In this document: one piece after another, positions 6,267-12,310 of the stretch
Numbering within the stretch: position 1 is the stretch's first letter
How the letters are laid out: every line of letters begins with the position of its first letter
Assembly (NCBI GenBank): GCA_035512695.1
Contig: DATKDL010000186.1
Span: forward strand, 1-25,526
Length of the DNA: 25,526 nt
Direction: 5' to 3'
Source of the DNA: DATDOR01 sp035512695
GTDB taxonomy: Bacteria; Chloroflexota; Anaerolineae; Anaerolineales; JABWBV01
The notes under the pieces: model-generated
Database searches by the model: none
The model's input: the letters and a program-made list of their open reading frames with translations, nothing else
Told to the model about the DNA's origin: nothing
Made by a program: the position numbers and the translations under genes

Positions 6267-9146
6267 TTAATCCACCTTCGGTGGGTCTGTGTTGCGCTGT
6301 GGGGATCGGCGGAGGTGCAGCTGGTACCAGGCGCCGGAAACCGTCCAGCCCAACAGCGCGCCGAACAGGGTGATCCAGATCACGGCGCCGCGACCGCCCT
6401 GTACGGCCGCAATGGCCCCGTTGAATCCAAGCGCCAAATAAAGATAGACCAGCAACCCACCGATCCCGGCGGAAAACGCCCAGCGGATGCTCCAGCGCGT
6501 CAGCCCCGCCGAAGTCCCGATCCGGTAAACCAGCAGACCGATCGAGAAGGAGACCAGGCAGGCGATCAGCCAGTCGACCAGGTCGGTCTGCGTCCGGGGA
6601 GGCGGCTCCGGTGGATCGGTGGCAGCGGGCGTCGGCTCCTGGGGGACCCCGGTAGGCTCCGCCGTCGGCGTCGCTTCGACATTCTCCGAGGTTGGCGTCG
6701 GCGTGAGGAAATCTTCCGGTGTCGGGATAAAGATATCCAGCACGGCCACGGGAACGCGCGGCTCGGTGTTCAACCCGATCTGCAGTGAACCGGGCTCGCC
6801 GGCCGTATAGGTCGTCCGGGCGATCCCTTCGGTGGTGATCAGGACCGGAGAAAAGGTCTCCACCCCGTTCAGCAGAAAAACGAACTGCACCGGTGTACCA
6901 TCGGGGACCGGATTACCGTTGTGGTCCGTGATGACGCTGGTCTCCAGGGTCATCTGTTGGTTGAGATCCATCTCGATCGGTTCCGCCGGTTCCTGTTCCA
7001 ACGGCGGGACGAGCGCTTCGATCACGGGGGAAATGATGGAGAGGACGATCAGCTGTGCGGGGTCCGGCTCCATCGCCCGGATGAGATCGTACCCGACCCC
7101 GGAAACGGAGACCGGGGATGCGCCCAATGAAGGGACGAATTCTTTGAACAGGATTCGGGCGGCGATCTCGACCGCCTCGCCGGTTTTCGAGTAGAGGGCG
7201 TAGTAGGCGGTGACCTTTGAAATGTCCGTCGCATCGAGGAAATAGGGTGCGTTGAATGCGAAGACGATCAGCCGCTTGCTTCGCACTAGGTCGTCTCGCT
7301 CGGCCAGAAGCCGGCGGAAAGCCAGCGAATCCGGACGGGACTGGCTGACGTCCTGCATGGCGATCACGATCCAATCCGCGCTGCGCAGATCGCTTTCGAG
7401 GTTCCCGGCCGCGCCCCCATCCAGGAGCAGCGCCAGCGTTTCGAAGGTGTAGGAGGTCAGGTTCCGGCCCTGGATCTGGTTGCCCGCTTCCGCGCCGTAG
7501 AGCCTGGCGATCGTCGCCTCCATCGCATTGATTCCCAGCGAATCCTGCACGGGGCATTCGCTGCATTGGCTGTACGGGTTCGTGTCCGTGATGAAAATGA
7601 TCCGGTCGTCCAGGTCCGGGGCATCCGGAAGTTGCGCTTCCAGGTCCTGGAAGCCCGGGCTGATCAGCGTCGCCCCGGTTCTGGCGATCTCGAACACGGT
7701 CTGGGAACTCCCGCCGAGCCCGCCGAGGCCGCCCGGGTCGGGGACGACCAGGTCGAGGGCGAAGGTCCCGTACATTTCAAATTTGAGCGTCAGGATCCGG
7801 AGGACCGCCAGGTCGACCTGCCGGGCGAATTCGACGTCCTCCTGGTATTTTTGGGTGAAGAAATTGTGGATCCGGATGACGGTCGTGATCGGATTGGTAT
7901 CGCCGGTGTCGAGGATATTGCCGAGATAAAGCATGTCGTTCCCGGCCAGGAAAGCATCCCGGACGACGAGCCGGGCGTTAAAGGACAGCCCGCTCGGATC
8001 GTAGAACCGCCGAACGGCCCGGCTGCCGAGATCATCGCTGATCATAATGCCCCCGCCCGCCCGCCAGGAGGCGAAAGCTTCGAGGTCCATAATCGTGGAG
8101 AACGAGGCTTCATCGAAACTGATCGGCCGGGTGGTGGCGCGGATATTGCCGAGAAAGCCCTGGTAGCGGATATGCGAGATCAACAGCCCGTCGACGGCGG
8201 CTTCCGGGGACGGCGCATCGCCGGTGACGTAGAAAAACGGCGCCAGTTCGATCTGCTTGAGCTGTTCGAGCGATTTGCGCACGGTCGAGACTTCTTCTTC
8301 AACCGGCCGATCCGCACCGCCTATCCCGGGAAAATGCTTTCCGATCACGGCAATCCGCTGCTGGCTGCCGGCGTGGATGCCCTGGATGTGGGCGCTGCCC
8401 ATCCGTCCAACCCAGAACGGATCGCCGCCGAAGGTGCGGACGCCGAGATCGCTCAGGCTTTCAGGGTTGGGATTCTCGAGCACGTCGAGAGAGGGTCCGA
8501 AAAGGAGGTTGATCCCGAGCGCGGCGAGTTCGCGCCCTTTGATCTCGCCGGCCTCTTTGGAAAGCTCGAGATCCCAGGTCGCGCCGATTGCGGCCGGGCT
8601 GGGCAGGGCGGTGAGACCGGTGTAGATCTGGTCGTAGGGCGGTCCGTCACCCGGTTGGGAGAGGCCGACAAACAACGGTACGTAGACCGGGGTGAACGGC
8701 GCCCCGGTGACCGTCTCGGTGATCGTGGTCTGCGTGGCGAGCCATTCGATTTCCTGGAGACTCTCGATCAAGTTGTAAGCGTTTTCAACCGTGTTTTCCG
8801 GACCGGTGAAATTGTCCTGCGCGGCGTTCAGGATCACCCCGCCGATATGGTAGTTGGAGATCAGGTTGTAAATGTCGGATTCCGGGGGCGCCTCAGATCC
8901 GCTGAAGTTGACCAGGATCAGCTGCCCGACTCGCTCCTCCGGGGAAAGGGTGGCCAGGAGATCCTCGGCGCGTTCGGCCGCGGTGAGGGTCTGGGAGGCC
9001 GGAGCGCCGGCTGCAGGGGGCGCCGGCGCGATCAAACCGCCCAGCAGGGCGGCCAGGAGCGCTGCGGACAGCAGGAAATGGCGATCGGCCCGGTGGTGCT
9101 GCCGGGCGGTCCGGTGATTCCGGGTACGGATGGACGGGCGAGACAT
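6267..9146 (-). CDS. Membrane-anchored glycoside hydrolase family 3-like protein (NagZ/YbbD type)
   Basis: A 959-residue exported protein. A signal peptide or anchor (about 23-48) is followed by a GH3 N-terminal domain (about 55-470) and a GH3 C-terminal domain (about 480-675), the layout of Bacillus YbbD/NagZ. Then come an invasin-like Ig domain (about 725-805), a Thr/Pro-rich stalk (about 808-852) and three transmembrane helices (about 855-875, 885-907, 918-938). The family usually removes beta-linked N-acetylglucosamine, for example from peptidoglycan fragments. Substrate loop KHFPG (270-274) and nucleophile motif SDDL (370-373) are present. The Asp-x-His acid/base dyad normally following KHFPGHG is not: the loop reads GIGGADRPVEEEV (274-286). 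Activity is therefore uncertain. It is the last gene of a minus-strand operon, 5 bases after the GDPD stop. The ATG has no visible ribosome binding site, which suggests coupled translation. Confidence 0.85.
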   Translation of the reverse strand: MSRPSIRTRNHRTARQHHRADRHFLLSAALLAALLGGLIAPAPPAAGAPASQTLTAAERAEDLLATLSPEERVGQLILVNFSGSEAPPESDIYNLISNYHIGGVILNAAQDNFTGPENTVENAYNLIESLQEIEWLATQTTITETVTGAPFTPVYVPLFVGLSQPGDGPPYDQIYTGLTALPSPAAIGATWDLELSKEAGEIKGRELAALGINLLFGPSLDVLENPNPESLSDLGVRTFGGDPFWVGRMGSAHIQGIHAGSQQRIAVIGKHFPGIGGADRPVEEEVSTVRKSLEQLKQIELAPFFYVTGDAPSPEAAVDGLLISHIRYQGFLGNIRATTRPISFDEASFSTIMDLEAFASWRAGGGIMISDDLGSRAVRRFYDPSGLSFNARLVVRDAFLAGNDMLYLGNILDTGDTNPITTVIRIHNFFTQKYQEDVEFARQVDLAVLRILTLKFEMYGTFALDLVVPDPGGLGGLGGSSQTVFEIARTGATLISPGFQDLEAQLPDAPDLDDRIIFITDTNPYSQCSECPVQDSLGINAMEATIARLYGAEAGNQIQGRNLTSYTFETLALLLDGGAAGNLESDLRSADWIVIAMQDVSQSRPDSLAFRRLLAERDDLVRSKRLIVFAFNAPYFLDATDISKVTAYYALYSKTGEAVEIAARILFKEFVPSLGASPVSVSGVGYDLIRAMEPDPAQLIVLSIISPVIEALVPPLEQEPAEPIEMDLNQQMTLETSVITDHNGNPVPDGTPVQFVFLLNGVETFSPVLITTEGIARTTYTAGEPGSLQIGLNTEPRVPVAVLDIFIPTPEDFLTPTPTSENVEATPTAEPTGVPQEPTPAATDPPEPPPRTQTDLVDWLIACLVSFSIGLLVYRIGTSAGLTRWSIRWAFSAGIGGLLVYLYLALGFNGAIAAVQGGRGAVIWITLFGALLGWTVSGAWYQLHLRRSPQRNTDPPKVD

Positions 9147-9151
9147 CGTGG

Positions 9152-9943
9152 TTAATTATCAGTCGGCCCGCTCGGATCGGCAAGGGATCGGATTACGCCG
9201 GCGGCGCGGATCGGATCGTCCGTGATCACGCCGTCGACCCCCATGAGAACCGCACGGTGCAGATCGGCCGGGTCGTTGATCGTATACGGGAAGACCGGCA
9301 GGCCGCGTGCTTGAAACGCATCGACGGTATCGCCGGTCAGGTCGGTGTATTCGGGATGGACCGCATCATAACGCGTGATCCATCCGGCCAGCATCCGGAT
9401 GATCCGCCCCCAGCCTCCCCGGATCAGCAGCAGCCCCGCCGGCGTTTCCGGGACCAGCCGGCGGATCTTCCGCAGCGCGATCGGGTTAAAGGAGGAAAAC
9501 CAGATCCGGTCCTGGCAGCCCCGTTCACGGACGACGGCGGCGACCGCCTCGGGCAGTCCGTCCAGCGGGGCGTGGTCGTTCTTCAATTCGATATTGATCA
9601 CGGTATCTTGACGGAGCTGCCGGAACACATCGTCCAGCGACGGGATCCGCTCCCCGGCGTATTGCGAATCAAACCAGCTGCCGGCATCCAGCGCTTTCAG
9701 ATCGGTCAGCGATAGACCTCCCACTTCCCCCTTGCCGTTCGTTGTCCGGTCGACTTTCCGGTCGTGGATGACGACCGGTTCACCGGTCGCACAGACCATG
9801 ACGTCCAGCTCGATCGCCTCGGCGCCCTGTACCGCAGCCAGTTCGAAGGCGGCGATCGTGTTCTCCGGCGCGTCCAACGACGCACCCCTGTGCGCGATGA
9901 TGATCGGTTTTGGCAGCCGTTCGAACCACGGATGGGATGCCAA
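9152..9943 (-). CDS. Glycerophosphodiester phosphodiesterase
   Basis: A 263-residue GDPD-family enzyme expected to hydrolyse glycerophosphodiesters to sn-glycerol 3-phosphate and an alcohol. Signatures are IIAHRGASLDAPENT (14-28) with the catalytic HRG, IELDVM near 44-49, VVIHDRKVDRTTNGKG with the second catalytic His, NIELK near the centre and GVDGVITDDP near the C-terminus. It has the usual length for a cytoplasmic GDPD and no signal peptide. The start is TTG at 9943, with GAGG about 5 bases upstream and 15 bases after the AAA+ stop. It is the middle gene of the AAA+ - GDPD - GH3 operon, where a lipid or teichoic-like polymer breakdown role would fit but is inference. Confidence 0.93.
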   Translation of the reverse strand: MASHPWFERLPKPIIIAHRGASLDAPENTIAAFELAAVQGAEAIELDVMVCATGEPVVIHDRKVDRTTNGKGEVGGLSLTDLKALDAGSWFDSQYAGERIPSLDDVFRQLRQDTVINIELKNDHAPLDGLPEAVAAVVRERGCQDRIWFSSFNPIALRKIRRLVPETPAGLLLIRGGWGRIIRMLAGWITRYDAVHPEYTDLTGDTVDAFQARGLPVFPYTINDPADLHRAVLMGVDGVITDDPIRAAGVIRSLADPSGPTDN

Positions 9944-9958
9944 TTCCGCCTCGCGGGT

Positions 9959-11299
9959 CTACAGGTCGACGAAGTAAGCGGCTGAAGCCCGGTCCAGCAA
10001 TTCTCGTGTCATCGCCGGCTGGACGTCCAGGAAGTGCGCGACATCCAGGATCTGGTCGCACAGGTCTCGGGGGTGCGATGCGCGCAATTTGCGGGAAGCC
10101 TTGATATACCATTCTTGCAGCAGATATGCCAGGCCTTGATCGCTGTAGGCGACGCCCTTTGCCGCGGCCACCCGGCGGAAGATCTCCCGGTACTCCTGGT
10201 AGGTCGGATCGCCCACCTCGATCTTGTGCCGCAGCCTGCGAAGAAAAGCCTCGTCGACCAGGTCCTTCGGGGGCAGGTTGGTCGAAAAAATGACCAGCAC
10301 ATCGAACGGGACCTCGATTTTTCGTCCCGTGTGGAGCGTCAGGAAATCAATCCGGTTTTCGAGCGGGACGATCCAACGGTTGAGCAAATCGCGGGGCCGG
10401 ACGAGCTGTCGGCCGAAGTCGTCGATCAGGAGGATCCCGCCGTTCGCCTTGACCTGGAACGGCGCTTCGTAATATTTGTTGGTATCGTCAAAGACCAGGT
10501 CGAGCCCTTCCATGGTCAGCTCGCCCCCGGTGACGATGAAGGGCCGGCGGATGCGGATCCAGCGCGGGTCCCGGCGGGTGCTGGTCCGGAGCGATCCGGT
10601 GCCGATGGAAGTCGAGATTTCGTCCGGGGCCATCTGGTGGTTGACCGAGTCGTACAGTTTGACGACCTGTCCGTCGATATAGATGGCATAGGGGATATAG
10701 ATGTTGCCGCGGGAGGTCATGCTCCCGATGGCGCGGGCGATCGTCGTCTTGCCGTTGCCGGGCGGGCCGTACATGAAGATCGAGTTCCCGGAGTTGACCG
10801 CCGGGCCGATCCGCTCGAGGATTGCATCGTTGAGGACGAGCTGCGAGAGGACCTGCCGGAGGGAGCGGTGGTTGACCGTCGGCCGGCCGCGGTTTTGCTT
10901 TCGAATGGCGTTGTTGTATTCTTCGATCGGCACCGGGGCCGCGCCGGCATACTGGCTGCGTTCGAGCGCCTCGCGGGCGCGGTGGATCCCGGCGCCGGTG
11001 ATCGCATACGTGTAAGCCCCCTCGCCGAGCCCCATCTGCGACGATTTGACCTCGATCAGTTTTTCGCGTTTCAGGTTTTCAAGAAGCACGGCGGTGAGCC
11101 CGGCGAAAGGCAGGGCGATCTCCTCCGCAATCTTGAACCCGCTGAGATAGCCCTGGTGGTACATGATCTTGAGGATCAGATCCTGGAGCCAGAGCGGAGA
11201 GAGCCCGGTATCCTCGATGCGCGTAATCGGCGGCGGTATAAAGCCCCGCGATGGGCGATCGGTGGTTTCAGGCACTGCAGGCTCTGCACGTGTTGTCAT
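9959..11299 (-). CDS. AAA+ ATPase with N-terminal winged-helix-like domain
   Basis: A 446-residue protein. Residues about 30-115 look like a winged-helix domain (LQDLILKIMYHQG, then a second helix pair and AYTYAITGAG). The AAA+ core has Walker A GPPGNGKTT (178-186), Walker B ILLIDDFGR (289-297), sensor 1 IFSTN (337-341), a likely Arg finger in FLRRLRHK (352-359) and a sensor-2-like HPRDLCDQ (409-416). There is no membrane segment. I recognise the architecture as a group of uncharacterised bacterial AAA+ proteins but cannot give a substrate. A MoxR-like or transcription-linked chaperone role would be a guess. First gene of the minus-strand operon. Its ATG is preceded by a weak GGAAA and, 29 bases away, by the palindrome at 11329-11383. 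Confidence 0.85.
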   Translation of the reverse strand: MTTRAEPAVPETTDRPSRGFIPPPITRIEDTGLSPLWLQDLILKIMYHQGYLSGFKIAEEIALPFAGLTAVLLENLKREKLIEVKSSQMGLGEGAYTYAITGAGIHRAREALERSQYAGAAPVPIEEYNNAIRKQNRGRPTVNHRSLRQVLSQLVLNDAILERIGPAVNSGNSIFMYGPPGNGKTTIARAIGSMTSRGNIYIPYAIYIDGQVVKLYDSVNHQMAPDEISTSIGTGSLRTSTRRDPRWIRIRRPFIVTGGELTMEGLDLVFDDTNKYYEAPFQVKANGGILLIDDFGRQLVRPRDLLNRWIVPLENRIDFLTLHTGRKIEVPFDVLVIFSTNLPPKDLVDEAFLRRLRHKIEVGDPTYQEYREIFRRVAAAKGVAYSDQGLAYLLQEWYIKASRKLRASHPRDLCDQILDVAHFLDVQPAMTRELLDRASAAYFVDL

Positions 11300-11328
11300 T
11301 CGGGTTTCCGGGTATTGAGAAAAATCGG

Positions 11329-11383
11329 GGCGAAAATCGGGGTGGTGAACGGGCTTTGCCCGCTCACCACCCCGATTTTCGCC
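11329..11383. repeat. 55-base palindrome in the predicted leader of the AAA+ operon
   Basis: Arms of 26 bases (11329-11354, 11358-11383) with a single mismatch flank a 3-base loop TTT. The outer ends GGCGAAAAT/ATTTTCGCC and core CGGGC/GCCCG match the element at 5124-5178, while the 12 bases between differ. On the minus strand the palindrome is followed by GATTTTT, so it could act as a terminator or attenuator before the AAA+ start. A partial copy of its end (AAAATCGGGG) precedes it at 11321-11330. Confidence 0.88.
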
Positions 11384-11414
11384 AATCCTATTTCAACTGC
11401 GTAACGCGTTGGTG

Positions 11415-11423
11415 ATTATAGCA
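11415..11423 (-). promoter_or_regulatory. Candidate extended -10 promoter (TGCTATAAT) of the AAA+ operon
   Basis: On the minus strand TGC precedes a perfect TATAAT (11420 to 11415), an extended -10 promoter. No strong -35 is visible, as is usual for extended -10 boxes. Transcription from about 11408 would give a leader of about 110 bases that carries the 11329-11383 palindrome. Confidence 0.5.
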
Positions 11424-11509
11424 TGCCAGTCGATCTCACCGGCTTTGAAAACGGTTAGGATTGCGGATATTCGTGTTGGGGAAAATTCGCCGAACGTACA
11501 CCCTGCACC

Positions 11510-11539
11510 TTGCACCTTGCACCCCCCACCTTTTATAAT
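11510..11539 (+). promoter_or_regulatory. Promoter of the glycosyltransferase gene, predicting a leaderless transcript
   Basis: TATAAT at 11534-11539 lies 6 bases before the ATG at 11546. TTGCAC at 11510-11515 is a plausible -35, with an 18-base spacer. A start site 6-7 bases after the -10 would coincide with the ATG, so the mRNA would have no leader. No ribosome binding site is visible, which agrees. The -35 area contains three near-tandem copies of TTGCACC. Confidence 0.5.
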
Positions 11540-11545
11540 CTCCCA

Positions 11546-12229
11546 ATGAGATTATCCGTCGTGATGCCGGTTTACAACGAAGAAGCCACCATCGCCGAGA
11601 TTGTGCGGCGGGTCCTGAAGATGGAGGTGGTGGACGAACTGCTCATCGTCGATGATGGGTCCACCGATGGGACGCGGGCGGTCCTGAAGGGGATCGAAGG
11701 TGCGGATCGGGTCCGGATAATCCTGAAAGAAAAAAACGAAGGAAAAGGCTCCGCCGTCGTGCGCGGGTTTGCCGAGGCGCAGGGCGAGCTGGTCCTGATC
11801 CAGGATGCAGATCTTGAGTACGACCCACGCCACTACCCGGTGCTCCTCCAGCCGATCGAAGAAAACCTGGCAGACGTCGTCTACGGTTCGCGCTTCCTGG
11901 GCGAAGCCCGCCGCCCGATCCTGTTCTGGAACATGGTCGCCAACAAGATCCTGACCCTGGTCACAAACGTGCTCTACAACACGATCCTGACGGATATGGA
12001 GACCGGGTACAAGCTTTTCCGCCGCGAGATCGTGACCGGGATAACGATCCACGCCCGGCGGTTCGATTTCGAACCCGAGGTGACCGCCAAGATTCTAAAA
12101 CGCAAAGTCCGGCTGTACGAAGTGCCGATCGCCTTCAACCCGCGCGATTACACGGAAGGGAAAAAGATCGGCATCTGGGACGGGGTGGAGGCGGTGTGGA
12201 CGTTGGTGAAGTACAGGTTTGTGGATTGA
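11546..12229 (+). CDS. Family 2 glycosyltransferase, DPM1-like (polyprenyl-phosphate sugar transferase type)
   Basis: A 227-residue cytoplasmic GT-A enzyme likely to transfer a sugar from a nucleotide donor to polyprenyl phosphate or a related acceptor. It opens with MRLSVVMPVYNEE, has VDDGSTDGT around 35-43, the metal-binding QDADLEYDP around 86-94, and METGYKLFRRE, typical of the dolichyl-phosphate mannosyltransferase group. There is no C-terminal membrane domain, so it resembles the short DPM1-only form. I chose the ATG at 11546 over an in-frame ATG at 11510 because family similarity begins there and the upstream codons fall in the promoter and its small repeats. The sugar and acceptor cannot be told from the sequence. 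Confidence 0.9.
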   Translation: MRLSVVMPVYNEEATIAEIVRRVLKMEVVDELLIVDDGSTDGTRAVLKGIEGADRVRIILKEKNEGKGSAVVRGFAEAQGELVLIQDADLEYDPRHYPVLLQPIEENLADVVYGSRFLGEARRPILFWNMVANKILTLVTNVLYNTILTDMETGYKLFRREIVTGITIHARRFDFEPEVTAKILKRKVRLYEVPIAFNPRDYTEGKKIGIWDGVEAVWTLVKYRFVD

Positions 12230-12248
12230 ATATGGGAATCGGCGAATG

Positions 12249-12291
12249 AGCGAATGGGCGAATGGGCGATTCGCTCATTCGCCCATTCGCT
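12249..12291. repeat. Palindrome built from 8-base repeats, before the molybdenum hydroxylase gene
   Basis: A 16-base arm (12249-12264) pairs perfectly with 12276-12291, and the centre (12266-12274) is itself an inverted repeat, so only one position pair mismatches. The left arm belongs to a run of CGAATGRG units repeating every 8 bases (about 12243-12269). The element ends 19 bases before the ATG at 12311, as the hairpin at 2939-2992 does relative to its downstream gene. There is no T-tract, so it is not a standard terminator. Confidence 0.8.
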
Positions 12292-12310
12292 GTTCCGGAA
12301 AGGAAGCGCG

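Noticed and set aside
7566..9155. 529-codon plus-strand frame opposite the GH3 gene
   Set aside because: Shadow of the GH3 reading frame, with no recognisable domain or ribosome binding site.
11510..11545. Upstream ATG extending the glycosyltransferase by 12 residues
   Set aside because: These codons lie over the predicted promoter and small repeats. Family similarity begins at the ATG at 11546.
12241..12291. CRISPR-like or insertion-sequence end
   Set aside because: The 8-base units have no spacers, and there is no transposase, cas gene or target duplication nearby.
12254..12310. Upstream ATG extending the hydroxylase by 19 residues
   Set aside because: The extension translates the palindromic repeat, and the ATG at 12311 has a good ribosome binding site and the family-typical N-terminus.
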